From the NCBI RefSeq assembly GCF_030161595.1, contig NZ_BSUM01000001.1:3100001-3164000 (forward strand): a stretch of DNA of 64,000 nucleotides. The letters run 5' to 3'. This document shows, piece by piece, positions 1 to 8,246 of this stretch (the first letter of the stretch is position 1; every line of letters starts with the position of its first letter). The notes under the pieces are model-generated. The model was not told the DNA's origin, did not search any database, and saw only the letters and a list, made by a program, of their open reading frames with translations. The DNA comes from Litorihabitans aurantiacus (lineage in GTDB: Bacteria > Actinomycetota > Actinomycetes > Actinomycetales > Beutenbergiaceae). The position numbers were made by a program, and so were the translations under genes.

Positions 1-46
1 GCGAGAGGTGCGTCTTGGCCTCGTGCATGTTGACGATGGTGGGCAT
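1..46 (-). CDS. Phd/YefM-family antitoxin, N-terminal fragment cut by the window edge
   Basis: Reading the minus strand from an ATG at 46 gives MPTIVNMHEAKTHLS before the window ends. The pattern M-P-x-(I/V)-N-x-H-E-A-K-T-x-L-S is the typical start of Phd/YefM antitoxins, which bind their own promoter and neutralise a partner toxin (often VapC, Doc or RelE type). A TAGACT hexamer lies 7 nt upstream of the ATG, as expected for a -10 element of a leaderless transcript. Only 15 residues are visible, so the family call rests on this motif alone; the toxin would lie beyond the left edge. Confidence 0.6.
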   Translation of the reverse strand, partial: MPTIVNMHEAKTHLS

Positions 47-340
47 GCGCCCGAGTCTAGTCCGACTTAGGCGACCAGCGTGTCTGCCTGGACCACTGAC
101 ATCGAGGCGGTGGTCAGGTCGGCCGCCGTCGCCGCACTCCGCCCGCAGGCCCCTCGCCCCGGCGGCTGGGCCCTCGCCACCAGCGGCTGGCCCCTCGCTG
201 GGAGCGGCTGACGGCGCGGCCACCGGCCGTCGCGCGGCGTGTCGCCGCGGACACGCCGTCGGCGGCGACACTCAGCCGCTCCGAGCGAGACGCAGCCGCT
301 GTCAGCGAAGGCCGCGCCGTCGTCAGCGAGGGCCGCGCCG
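47..340. other. Intergenic stretch between the antitoxin fragment and the siderophore ABC ATPase
   Basis: No convincing gene. It holds the presumed antitoxin promoter at its left end, a hairpin at 239-271 that could end the siderophore operon, and short GC-rich direct repeats running into the 3' end of the ATPase gene. Reading frames across it give only low-complexity Arg/Pro/Ala translations. Confidence 0.6.
239..271 (-). terminator. Hairpin downstream of the siderophore operon
   Basis: GTGTCGCCGC (239-248) pairs with GCGGCGACAC (262-271), a 10-bp perfect GC stem with a 13-nt loop, about 70 bp past the stop of the ATPase gene. There is no U-tract, as is usual in GC-rich actinobacteria. Confidence 0.45.
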
Positions 341-355
341 TCAGCGAGGGCGCGG
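301..355. repeat. Three tandem 16-18 bp direct repeats
   Basis: Units beginning GTCAGCGA(A/G)GGCCGCGCC start at 301, 322 and 340; the third is shortened to GTCAGCGAGGGCGCGG. The array overlaps the stop codon region of the siderophore ATPase gene and encodes its Ala/Arg-rich tail, so it may be simple slippage at the gene end. Confidence 0.5.
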
Positions 356-1183
356 AGCGGTCGCGCGCGCCGCGCGCGACTCCGGCACCACCAGCGGCGT
401 CCCGGTGGCGGGGTCCTCGACCACCTGGCACTCCAGCCCGAACACCTCGCGCACCATGTCCGAGGTCACGACGTCGCTCGGCGCGCCCTGCGCCACCACC
501 TCGCCGGCGCGCATCGCGATGAGGTGGGTGGCGTAGCGGGCGGCGTGGTTGAGGTCGTGCAGCACGGCGACCAGGGTGCTGCCGGCCTCGTGCAGGTCGG
601 CGAACAGGTCGAGCAGCTCGATCTGGTGCGCGATGTCGAGGTAGGTGGTCGGCTCGTCCAGCAGCAGGATCGGCGTCTCCTGCGCCAGCGCCATCGCCGC
701 CCAGACCCGCTGCCGCTGGCCGCCGGACAGCTCGTCGACGTGCCGCTGCCGCAGCTCCGCGACGTTCGTGGAGACCATCGCCTGCTCCACGGCGCGCTGG
801 TCGGCGAGCGTCCACTGCCGGATGAGGCCCTGGTGCGGGTAGCGGCCGCGCGCCACGAGGTCGGCCACGGTGATGCCGTCCGGCGCGGTGGAGGTCTGCG
901 GCAGCAGCCCGATGATGCGCGCCGCCTCCTTCGCCTTGTACTGGGCGATCGAGCGGCCGTCGAGCACGACGGCGCCCGCCGTCGGCCGCAGCAGCCGCGC
1001 CAGCGCCCGCAGCAGGGTCGACTTGCCGCACGCGTTCGGTCCGACGATGACCGTGAAGGAGTCGTCGGGCACGGCGACGGTCAGGCCGGACGAGACGAGG
1101 CGCCGGTCGTAGGCGAGGCTGACGCCGTCGGCGGCGAGCCGCGACGTCGACGTGGGTGCGGGGGTGGTCGCGAGGTCGGTCAC
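341..1183 (-). CDS. Iron-siderophore ABC transporter, ATP-binding protein (FepC/FecE type)
   Basis: A 280-residue cytoplasmic ATPase that would power siderophore-iron import through the two FecCD permeases encoded just upstream. Motifs seen: Walker A GPNACGKST (48-56, with Ala where Gly is usual), Q-loop Gln95, signature LSGGQ (152-156), Walker B ILLLDEP (172-178) and H-loop His209. The length is normal for the FepC group. I chose GTG at 1183 because it overlaps the stop of the preceding permease as GTGA, the coupling used throughout this operon. The Ala/Arg-rich C-terminal end falls in a short tandem repeat. Third gene of a minus-strand operon probably controlled by the iron box at 3382-3400. 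Confidence 0.92.
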   Translation of the reverse strand: MTDLATTPAPTSTSRLAADGVSLAYDRRLVSSGLTVAVPDDSFTVIVGPNACGKSTLLRALARLLRPTAGAVVLDGRSIAQYKAKEAARIIGLLPQTSTAPDGITVADLVARGRYPHQGLIRQWTLADQRAVEQAMVSTNVAELRQRHVDELSGGQRQRVWAAMALAQETPILLLDEPTTYLDIAHQIELLDLFADLHEAGSTLVAVLHDLNHAARYATHLIAMRAGEVVAQGAPSDVVTSDMVREVFGLECQVVEDPATGTPLVVPESRAARATAPRPR

Positions 1184-2319
1184 AGGCGCTGCCGTGCTTC
1201 CTTGACGAGGAGGACGATGAGGTAGACGCCGCCGAGGACGACGGTGACGATGCCGACCGGGGTGACCCCGGGCAGGACGTGCTGACCGAGTGTGTCGGCC
1301 ACGAGCAGGAGCACCGCGCCGAGGCCGGCCGCGCCGGCGACCGGGATCCCGGCCCCCGCGTGCAGCCGCTTCGCGATCTGGGGCGCCGCGAGCGCCACGA
1401 ACGCGATCGGGCCGCACGCCGCGGTGACGATCGCGATGAGGGCGACGCCGACGACCACCACCGCGAGCCGCGCCGGCTCCACCGGCACCCCGTGGGCGCG
1501 CGCCGCGTCGTCGCCGAGCTCGAGCTGCCGCAGCGGGGGGACCACGAGCGCCGTCGCGAACGCCAGCACCACGAGGATCGGTCCGACGACGGCGAGCTGC
1601 TCCCAGCCCACGAGCGCCAGCGACCCGGCGCCCCAGATCGAGGCGGCCATGGCGACCTCGGTCTGCGCGCGCAGCAGCAGGTAGTTGTTCAGGCTGGTGA
1701 GCACGGCCGTGACGGCGATGCCGACGACGATCAGCCGGAACCCCGCCACGCCGCGCCGCCAGGCCAGGAGGTAGACCACGAGCGCCGTCGCCAGTCCCCC
1801 GGCGAGCGCCCCGACCGAGGTCCCCACGACGCCGCCCGCGCCCAGCGTGATCACCACGATCGCGCCGGTGTAGGCGCCCGTGGAGAACCCGATGACGTCG
1901 GGCGAGCCGAGCGGGTTGCGCGTGAGCGTCTGGAACAGGGCGCCGGACGCGCCGAGCGCCGCGCCGAAGGCGATCGCCGCCAGGACGCGCGGCAGCCGCC
2001 ACTCGAGCACGATGGTGCGGGCGAAGCCGGTGTCGCTGACGAAGGACGCCGCGACCTTGCCGAGCGTGAGCGGGTAGTCGCCGAGCGACAGGGCGACCAG
2101 CGCCACGACGAGGGTGACCACCGCCGTCGCGCTGCCGACCACGACGCCCCGTGCGCGCGGGCGCCGACCCTCGGTGGTTGCGGGCTCGCGGCCCGATCCG
2201 TCGCCGGTGAGCGCGGCTGTGCCGACGGCGTCGCGGGCCTCGGGGTCGCCCGGCGCGGGTGCGCCGTCGGCCGCGTCCGCGACCCGCACGACCGCGTCCG
2301 GCTCCCGCCCCCGGCTCAC
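1180..2319 (-). CDS. Iron-siderophore ABC transporter permease (FecCD family), second subunit
   Basis: Encodes 379 residues with about ten hydrophobic segments. FecCD hallmarks are present: LEWRLPRVLAAIAFGAALGA in the first third, LTRNPLGSPDVIGFSTGA after it, ACGPIAFVALAAPQIAKRL and DTLGQHVLPGVTPVGIVT near the end. The first ~60 residues are an Asp/Ala-rich cytoplasmic tail not typical of the family, so translation could begin further in; however GTG at 2319 overlaps the upstream permease stop (TGA 2316-2318) in the GTGA arrangement, which supports it. Pairs with the neighbouring permease to form the membrane channel. Confidence 0.92.
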   Translation of the reverse strand: MSRGREPDAVVRVADAADGAPAPGDPEARDAVGTAALTGDGSGREPATTEGRRPRARGVVVGSATAVVTLVVALVALSLGDYPLTLGKVAASFVSDTGFARTIVLEWRLPRVLAAIAFGAALGASGALFQTLTRNPLGSPDVIGFSTGAYTGAIVVITLGAGGVVGTSVGALAGGLATALVVYLLAWRRGVAGFRLIVVGIAVTAVLTSLNNYLLLRAQTEVAMAASIWGAGSLALVGWEQLAVVGPILVVLAFATALVVPPLRQLELGDDAARAHGVPVEPARLAVVVVGVALIAIVTAACGPIAFVALAAPQIAKRLHAGAGIPVAGAAGLGAVLLLVADTLGQHVLPGVTPVGIVTVVLGGVYLIVLLVKEARQRL

Positions 2320-3382
2320 AGCGCGCTCGCCCGCTGCCGGCGGACCAGCAGCACCAGGACCGGCGCACCGACGAACGCGGTCACGACGCCGACCGGGATC
2401 TCCCCGGCCGCAGGAGGATGCGGCCGAGGACGTCGGCCGCCAGCAGCAGGATCGGGCCCAGGAGCATCGAGTAGGCCGCGATCCAGCGCTGGTCCGGCCC
2501 GACGATCCAGCGGGCCACGTGCGGGATCATGAGCCCGACGAACGCGATCGGGCCGGCCATCGCCGTCGCCCCGCCGCACAGCAGCGTGATCGCGACGAAG
2601 GACAGCACGCGCGTGCGCATGACGTTCGAGCCGAGCGAGCGGGCCAGGTCGTCGCCGAGCGCGACGGCGTTGAGCGAGCGCCCGAGCGCGAGCGCCAGCA
2701 CGAGCCCGACGGCGAGGTACGGCGCCGTCGCCGTCACGACGCCCCAGCCGCGGTCGGCGATGGCACCGGCCTCCCACGCCCGCATCGCGTTGAAGCCGCG
2801 CGGGTCGGCGAGCACCATCGCCGAGGTGATGCCGGCCAGCACCGCGCCGATCGCGACGCCCGCGAGGATCATGCGCGCCGGGCTCGCGGAGCCCTTCCCC
2901 GCGGCACCGATGAGGTAGACGACCACGGTCGTCACGAGCGCTCCCGCGAACGCGAACCAGAGGTAGCCGGTCGGCGAGCTCACGCCCAGGACCCCGACGG
3001 CGATGGCGACGGCGAACGCCGAGCCCGAGTTGACCCCCAGGATGCCGGGATCGGCCAGCGGGTTGCGGGTGACGGCCTGGATGAGGGCGCCGGCCGCACC
3101 CAGCGCGGCTCCGACCAGCAGGCCGAGCACCGTGCGCGGCACGCGCAGCGCGAGCACCCCGGCGGCCTGGGGGTCGGCGCTGCCGCCACCCACCAGCTCG
3201 CTCCACACGGCGCCGAGCGCCACGTCGCGCGCCCCGATCGCGAGGCTGAGCGCCACGACGGCGAGCAGCGTGACCGCGATGAGCATCAGCCCGACGGCGC
3301 GGCGCGCCACGGGCGGGCGCGGGCGGGGGTCCGCCGCCACGGCGTCGGACGCCGTCGCGACGGGGGCTTGCGTGCTGGCCAC
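2316..3382 (-). CDS. Iron-siderophore ABC transporter permease (FecCD family), first subunit; frame broken near its end
   Basis: Encodes a FecCD-type integral membrane permease: LRVPRTVLGLLVGAALGAAG, VTRNPLADPGILGVNSGSAF and GPIAFVGLMIPHVARWIVG are all family motifs. As written the frame stops at 2381 after 333 residues, missing the conserved last segment. The missing end (PGEIPVGVVTAFVGAPVLV and a basic tail) is present in the next frame and stops at 2316, where it overlaps the next gene's GTG. One extra C in the run at 2402-2405 restores a continuous protein, so I treat this as a sequence error. GTG at 3382 is used as start; no good ribosome site precedes it and the iron box overlaps it, which fits a leaderless message. 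Met33 is an alternative start. Confidence 0.88.
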
Positions 3383-3400
3383 GAGGTGAGGCTACCCTCA
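3382..3400. promoter_or_regulatory. IdeR/DmdR-type iron box between the divergent siderophore genes
   Basis: The core AGGTGAGGCTACCCT (3384-3398) matches the central 15 bases of the IdeR/DtxR consensus TTAGGTTAGGCTAACCTAA at 13 of 15 positions and keeps its dyad symmetry. Iron-loaded IdeR would repress both the permease operon (minus strand) and the lipoprotein gene (plus strand). The match is by eye; no regulator gene is in the window. Confidence 0.7.
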
Positions 3401-3486
3401 GCCGAGCGCCCCGTCAGGGGTGCGTCCGCGGACGGGCGGCCGGGCCGCCGTCGCGCCGGGACCACCGATCGTGGAAGCAGGACGAG

Positions 3487-4530
3487 ATGAGACTGGCACA
3501 CAAGCTCGCGGCCGTGGCCGCAGGTGCGACGCTGATGCTGGCCGGGTGCAGCGGCTCCGGCGACACCGACGACGCGACCCCCACGGGCGGCGGATCGGAG
3601 GACACCGGGGGCTCGGAGGAGACCTCCGGGACGGGTGGCGACGCCGTCGGCACGTTCCCGCAGACGGTCGAGACGGCGTTCGGCGACGTCGTGATCGAGG
3701 AGGCGCCCGAGCGGATCGTCGCGCTCGGCTGGGCGGACGCCGAGACCGCGCTCGCGCTCGGGTACCAGCCGGTCGGCGCCTCCGACTGGCTGGGCTTCGG
3801 CGGCGAGGGCGTCGGCCCGTGGGCCGAGGGCGAGTACGACACCGCGCCGGAGATCATCGAGACGCTCGAGCCCTCCTACGAGGCCATCGCGGCCCTCGAG
3901 CCCGACCTCATCCTCGACGTCCGCGGCAGCGGCGACCAGGCGCGCTACGACCGCCTGTCGGGAATCGCCACGACCGTCGGCATCCCCGAGGGCGGCGAGA
4001 GCTACCTGACCACCCAGGCGCAGCAGGTCGAGATGATCTCGACGGCGCTCGGCGTGCCCGAGGAGGGTGAGCGCATCATCGCGGAGGTCGACGACGCCTA
4101 CGCCGCCGCGGCCGAGGCCCACCCGGAGTGGGAGGGCCTGACGGTCACCGCCGCGACGCGCACGAGCGAGGGCTGGGGCGCCTACATCGCCGGCAGCAAC
4201 CGCATCGAGACGCTCGCGAAGTTCGGCTTCGTGCAGAACCCGACGATCGCTGAGCTCCCGGTGAACTCGGGCGGCTTCTCGGTGTCGATCTCGAGCGAGG
4301 AGCTCGACCTCATCGAGGCCGACCTCATCGTGGCGTTCCCGATCTTCATCGACACGACGGAGATCACGGAGGACCCGCAGTGGCTGGAGCTGCCGGCCGT
4401 GCAGGAGGGGCGCGCCGTCGTGATCGACGGCGACATCTCGAACGCCTACTCCCTCGGCTCCCCGCAGTCCTCGCTCTACACGGTGGAGAACCTCACCCCG
4501 CTGCTCGAGGAGGCGCTGCCCGCGTCCTGA
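3487..4530 (+). CDS. Iron-siderophore ABC transporter substrate-binding lipoprotein
   Basis: Encodes 347 residues with a lipoprotein signal: basic start, hydrophobic stretch and lipobox LAGC with Cys at residue 19, then a Gly/Ser/Thr/Asp-rich linker to about residue 55. The rest is a periplasmic-binding (TroA/FecB-like) domain: ERIVALGWADAETALALGYQ, LEPSYEAIAALEPDLILDVR and LEEADLIVAF-like patterns are characteristic of iron-complex receptors. It would sit on the outer face of the membrane and hand siderophore-iron to the permeases encoded divergently. Expected to be iron-repressed through the shared box at 3382-3400. The ligand cannot be told from sequence. Confidence 0.92.
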   Translation: MRLAHKLAAVAAGATLMLAGCSGSGDTDDATPTGGGSEDTGGSEETSGTGGDAVGTFPQTVETAFGDVVIEEAPERIVALGWADAETALALGYQPVGASDWLGFGGEGVGPWAEGEYDTAPEIIETLEPSYEAIAALEPDLILDVRGSGDQARYDRLSGIATTVGIPEGGESYLTTQAQQVEMISTALGVPEEGERIIAEVDDAYAAAAEAHPEWEGLTVTAATRTSEGWGAYIAGSNRIETLAKFGFVQNPTIAELPVNSGGFSVSISSEELDLIEADLIVAFPIFIDTTEITEDPQWLELPAVQEGRAVVIDGDISNAYSLGSPQSSLYTVENLTPLLEEALPAS

Positions 4531-4547
4531 GTCGACGACGGCGGTGC

Positions 4548-4602
4548 GCAGGCGCCCCACCACGTCCCCACGGCGACCGCCGGGGCGCGGTGGGGCGCCT
4601 GC
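4548..4602 (+). terminator. Terminator hairpin after the siderophore-binding lipoprotein
   Basis: GCAGGCGCCCCACC (4548-4561) pairs perfectly with GGTGGGGCGCCTGC (4589-4602): a 14-bp stem and 27-nt loop, 17 bp after the stop codon. No U-tract follows. The remaining bases to 4803 form the leader of the next gene; I see no assigned riboswitch in it. Confidence 0.75.
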
Positions 4603-4803
4603 TGCATCCGGGCCCCGGTGTTGCGCGGGGCGCCGCCGCGCCGCTCGTGAAAAGATGTGCGCCCCGGGGCACTCTCGCCCCCCGACTCCTGGAGGTACCG
4701 GCCCCGTGGCCAGTGACAGTCCGGCTCATCCGCCGACACTCTGCTTCTTCCGAGCCCCCGCTCCACCGGCTCCCCCTCCCCTCGCACCCGTGACGAGCCC
4801 GGC

Positions 4804-6246
4804 GTGCTGAGCGACGTCCTCCTCCTGGTCCTGGGAATCGTCCTCATCCTCGTGATCATCGCCGCCAACGGCTACTTCGTCGCGCAGGAGTTCGCCTACA
4901 TGTCGGTCGACCGGTCGACCCTGCGCGCCCGCGCCGCGTCGGGGGACGGTCGCGCCCAACGCGCGCTCGAGGTCACGCGGCGCACGTCCTTCATGCTCTC
5001 GGGCGCCCAGCTCGGCATCACCGTCACGGGCCTCCTCGTCGGGTACGTCGCCGAACCGCTCGTCGGTGGCTCGCTCGCGGACCTCATCGGCGTGGCCGGA
5101 GCGATCGGCGTCATCACGCTCGTCGTGCTGCTGCTCTCGGTGGTCGTGCAGATGATCTTCGGCGAGCTCTTCCCGAAGAACCTCGCGATCGCGAACCCCG
5201 AGCCGATGGCGCTGGCCCTGGCCCGGTCCACGCTGATCTACCTGGCCGTCATGGGCTGGCTGATCACGTTGTTCGACAAGGCGTCCAACGCGCTGCTCCG
5301 TCTGCTGCGGGTGGAACCCGTGCACGACGTCGACTCGAGCGCGAGCGCCGAGGACCTCGGCCACATCATCGACGACTCGCGAGCGAGCGGTGACCTGCCC
5401 GACGACCTCTCGCTGATGCTGGACCGGATCCTCGACTTCCCCGAGCGCGAGGTCGACCACGCGATGATCCCCCGCGTCCGGACCGACGTCGTGACGTCGG
5501 AGACCACCGTGGCGGAGGTGCGCCGTCTCATGGCGGCGGCGCACACGCGCTACCCCGTCGTCGACGAGCGGTTCGAACCGATCGGTGTCGTCGACCTCGT
5601 CCGGGTCCTCGGGTGCGACGCCGAGGACGAGCGTCCCGTGACCGCGATCATGCGTGAGCCCCTGGTGCTCCCGACGGCGATGAAGCTCCCCGTCGCTCTC
5701 GCCGAGCTGCAGAGCTCGCGCAACGAGCTCGCGTGCGTCATCGACGAGTACGGCGGCTTCGTCGGACTCCTCACGATCGAGGACCTGACCGAGGAGCTCA
5801 CCGGGGACATCACCGACGAGCACGACCCCACCGACGTCGAGCGCGAGATCGAGGGGGTCACCCAGGAGTCCGACACGAGCTGGCTGGTCGACGGCGAGGC
5901 GCACCTCGACGAGATCGAGCGCACCATCGGGCACGACCTCCCCCGCGGTGACTACGAGACGGTCGCCGGTCTGCTCATCGACATGCGCGAGGGCCTGCCG
6001 GACGTCGGTGAGACCCAGCGGGTCGACCTGCCGATCGTGGGCGAGGACCTCCTCGAGGAGAACCCGGTCCGACGCTTCGCCGTCGTCGAGACGATCGAGG
6101 TCGACCGCCACGTGCCCTCGCGCGTCCGGCTGACCCTGCACGAGGAGGCGCTCGACGGTGGCGACACCGGAACCCCTCCGGGAGAGCCCGCGACGGATGA
6201 GGCGGAACGACCACGAACCGAGCACCAGCCTGAGGAGCGGTCATGA
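4804..6246 (+). CDS. Hemolysin C / CNNM-CorC family membrane protein
   Basis: Encodes 480 residues. An N-terminal CNNM (DUF21) membrane domain of four hydrophobic segments (about 1-150; NGYFVAQEFAYMSVDRS, GITVTGLLVGYVAEPLVG, FGELFPKNLAIANPE) is followed by a CBS pair (about 215-340; VDHAMIPRVRTDVV, RYPVVDE, ACVIDEYGGFVGLLTIED) and a CorC_HlyC transporter-associated domain (about 355-445). Such proteins are linked to Mg2+ or Co2+ export and cation homeostasis, not to haemolysis. Start is GTG at 4804; no strong ribosome site is evident. The stop overlaps the next CNNM gene as ATGA, so the two are translationally coupled and may form a heteromeric pair. Confidence 0.92.
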   Translation: MLSDVLLLVLGIVLILVIIAANGYFVAQEFAYMSVDRSTLRARAASGDGRAQRALEVTRRTSFMLSGAQLGITVTGLLVGYVAEPLVGGSLADLIGVAGAIGVITLVVLLLSVVVQMIFGELFPKNLAIANPEPMALALARSTLIYLAVMGWLITLFDKASNALLRLLRVEPVHDVDSSASAEDLGHIIDDSRASGDLPDDLSLMLDRILDFPEREVDHAMIPRVRTDVVTSETTVAEVRRLMAAAHTRYPVVDERFEPIGVVDLVRVLGCDAEDERPVTAIMREPLVLPTAMKLPVALAELQSSRNELACVIDEYGGFVGLLTIEDLTEELTGDITDEHDPTDVEREIEGVTQESDTSWLVDGEAHLDEIERTIGHDLPRGDYETVAGLLIDMREGLPDVGETQRVDLPIVGEDLLEENPVRRFAVVETIEVDRHVPSRVRLTLHEEALDGGDTGTPPGEPATDEAERPRTEHQPEERS

Positions 6247-7250
6247 GCGCCCCCGTCGTGATCCTCGCCACGATCGCCCTGATCGCGCTCAGCGCGTTCT
6301 TCGTCGTCATCGAGTTCGCCCTCATCGGCGCCCGTCGCCACCGTCTCGAGGCGCTCGCGCCCACGGACCGCTCCGCGCGCGCTGCACTGCGCGGCATGAA
6401 CGACCTCACCATGATGCTGGCGACCGCGCAGCTCGGGATCACCGCGTGCACCTTCGCACTCGGTGCCATCACGAAACCAGCGATGGACTACGCGCTGCGC
6501 GACGTCCTGCTCGGGTGGAACGTGCCGTCCTGGCTCGCGGGCGGTTCCTCGTTCGCGCTGTCGCTGTTCGTCGTCACCTTCCTGCACCTCGTCGTCGGCG
6601 AGATGGCCCCGAAGTCCTGGGCGATCGCGCACCCGGAGACGGCTGCGCGTCTGGTCTCGCTGCCGGCACGCGGTGTGATGCGGGTCTTCCAGCCGTTGCT
6701 CACCCTGATCAACCGCCTGGCGAACCGGCTCGTCGCCCGCGCCGGTGTCACACCCGTGGACCGCGCCGCCGTCGGCGGTCGGGACGTCGCCACGATCAGG
6801 AGCCTCGTGGAGCACTCGGAGCAGGTCGGGGTCCTCGAGCCCGAGCTGCGTTCGCAGATCTCCCACGCGCTGGACCTGCAGCAGCTCGGCCTCGCCGACC
6901 TCGCGCAGGCGTCGAGCACGGCCTCGGGGGTCCCGCTCGAGGCGTCGGTCGCCGAGGTGGCGCAGGAGGCTCGCAGCAGCGGCCACCTGCGGGTGCTGCT
7001 GCTCGACGCCGCAGGCGTACCGGTCCAGGTGGTCCACGTGCGCGACACCCTGCTCCTGCCCGGGGAGGCTCCGGCGGCCCCGGTCGCGCGGCCCGTGCTG
7101 GCGCTCGACGCAGCCGTCCCCGCGTGGGAGGCGCTCACCGAGATGCGCGAGAACAGCGCGCAGCTGGCGGTGGTGCGCGACGGGGACCGCCACGTCGTCG
7201 TCACGATCTCCGATCTCGTGACGCGGCTGCTGCCCGTCGCGACGGCCTGA
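6243..7250 (+). CDS. CNNM-domain protein with a degenerate CBS region
   Basis: Encodes 335 residues and overlaps the upstream CNNM/CorC gene by 4 bp. The N-terminal half is a CNNM membrane domain (FFVVIEFALIGARRHRLEAL, ATAQLGITACTFALGAI, LVVGEMAPKSWAIAHPE). The C-terminal part (about 220-330) resembles a shortened CBS pair and lacks the CorC_HlyC domain present in its partner. This long-plus-short CNNM pair is common in actinobacteria. Function is inferred as divalent-cation homeostasis; its exact division of labour with the longer protein is unknown. Confidence 0.88.
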   Translation: MSAPVVILATIALIALSAFFVVIEFALIGARRHRLEALAPTDRSARAALRGMNDLTMMLATAQLGITACTFALGAITKPAMDYALRDVLLGWNVPSWLAGGSSFALSLFVVTFLHLVVGEMAPKSWAIAHPETAARLVSLPARGVMRVFQPLLTLINRLANRLVARAGVTPVDRAAVGGRDVATIRSLVEHSEQVGVLEPELRSQISHALDLQQLGLADLAQASSTASGVPLEASVAEVAQEARSSGHLRVLLLDAAGVPVQVVHVRDTLLLPGEAPAAPVARPVLALDAAVPAWEALTEMRENSAQLAVVRDGDRHVVVTISDLVTRLLPVATA

Positions 7251-7282
7251 CGGGCGCACGACGCCCCACCCCTCGACGCACG

Positions 7283-7320
7283 GAACGGCCCGCCACGGAA
7301 CTCTCCGTGGCGGGCCGTTC
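7283..7320. terminator. Strong bidirectional terminator between convergent genes
   Basis: GAACGGCCCGCCACGG (7283-7298) and CCGTGGCGGGCCGTTC (7305-7320) form a perfect 16-bp stem with a 6-nt loop. It lies between the ends of the CNNM gene (plus) and the hypothetical gene (minus), so it can serve both. Confidence 0.85.
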
Positions 7321-7346
7321 GTGTCTCGTCCTCGGAGCGCGGCGTG

Positions 7347-8246
7347 CTACGCCGTCGCGCCCCTCACCCAGGCGATGATCCGCTTCCTGTCCGCGGCGCT
7401 CAGGAGCGTGCGCGGGTACGGGCGCACCTTCGCGGCGGCGGGGTCGAGCGCGACGGCGGGGCTCGCCGCCAGCATGTCCGTGACCACCCGCGGGAAGTCC
7501 TCGATGGCGGCGGGCGCACCGATCCGGCCTGCGATCTCGGGATCGCTCCGGTGATCGAAGGCGACGACCTGACCCGATCGCGTGTGGTCGTCGCCGAGGA
7601 TCGTCGTGTATCGCGAGGTCCCGGTGACGTACACGGTGAAGAACGAGCGCGATCCCGGCAGGTCCGAGACGGAGAGCACCAGGCGCAGCTCGCCCGGGAC
7701 CTCGACCGCCACCTCCCAGCGCGCGAGCGGCAGCCCGGTGATGCCGAGACCCTCGACCCAGCGGCGCGCGGGGGTGGCGGGCTCGCGCTCGAGTCGGGCC
7801 GTCGCGACGGCGGCCAGCGGTGCCGCGACCGGGGAGTCCGGGACGAGCGTGGTCAGGTGCAGGACGGCCTCGGCCTCGCCCGGCGTGAGGCCGTCGACGA
7901 GCGGGACGAGCGCCTCGGCGGCGCGCCGCCCGCTCGCACCCAGCTCGACGTCCTCGGCGCCGGCGGCCACGAGCACGGCGCACACGCCGTACCGGACCTC
8001 GACGACGGCGCCGAGCCGGAGCGAGGGGTCGGCGGCGTCCGCGAGGAACACCTCCGTCAGGCTCGCACCGATCACGTCGACGACCGCGGGGGTCAGCACG
8101 CGCGCGACGCGCACCGCCTCCGCGGTCTTGCCGGGTGCGCGGCTGTACCCGGTCAGGGTCTTCGCGGCCTTCGCGAGGGCCTTGGCGGTGGCGGGCTCGA
8201 CGTCGCCGTCGGCAGCGGCGAGCAGGTCGTCGGCGATCGATCTCAT
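7347..8246 (-). CDS. Conserved-looking hypothetical protein, 299 residues
   Basis: I do not recognise a family. The protein is soluble, without signal peptide or membrane segment. It is Ala/Val/Glu-rich and largely helical-looking in its first half, with a more varied, possibly beta-rich, section in the middle (LPGSRSFFTVYVTGTSRYTT) and a basic C-terminus (SAADRKRIIAWVRGATA). Codon usage matches the neighbours and the frame is intact, so it is very likely a real gene. Start ATG at 8246. It stands alone, convergent with the CNNM pair and divergent from the glycan operon. Confidence 0.75.
   Translation of the reverse strand: MRSIADDLLAAADGDVEPATAKALAKAAKTLTGYSRAPGKTAEAVRVARVLTPAVVDVIGASLTEVFLADAADPSLRLGAVVEVRYGVCAVLVAAGAEDVELGASGRRAAEALVPLVDGLTPGEAEAVLHLTTLVPDSPVAAPLAAVATARLEREPATPARRWVEGLGITGLPLARWEVAVEVPGELRLVLSVSDLPGSRSFFTVYVTGTSRYTTILGDDHTRSGQVVAFDHRSDPEIAGRIGAPAAIEDFPRVVTDMLAASPAVALDPAAAKVRPYPRTLLSAADRKRIIAWVRGATA

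Noticed and set aside
4631-4803. Possible metal riboswitch in the leader of the CNNM/CorC gene
   Set aside because: The leader is long and GC-rich with a GCCCCGGGGC palindrome, but it does not match the M-box or the Mn (yybP-ykoY) elements as I know them; no claim made.
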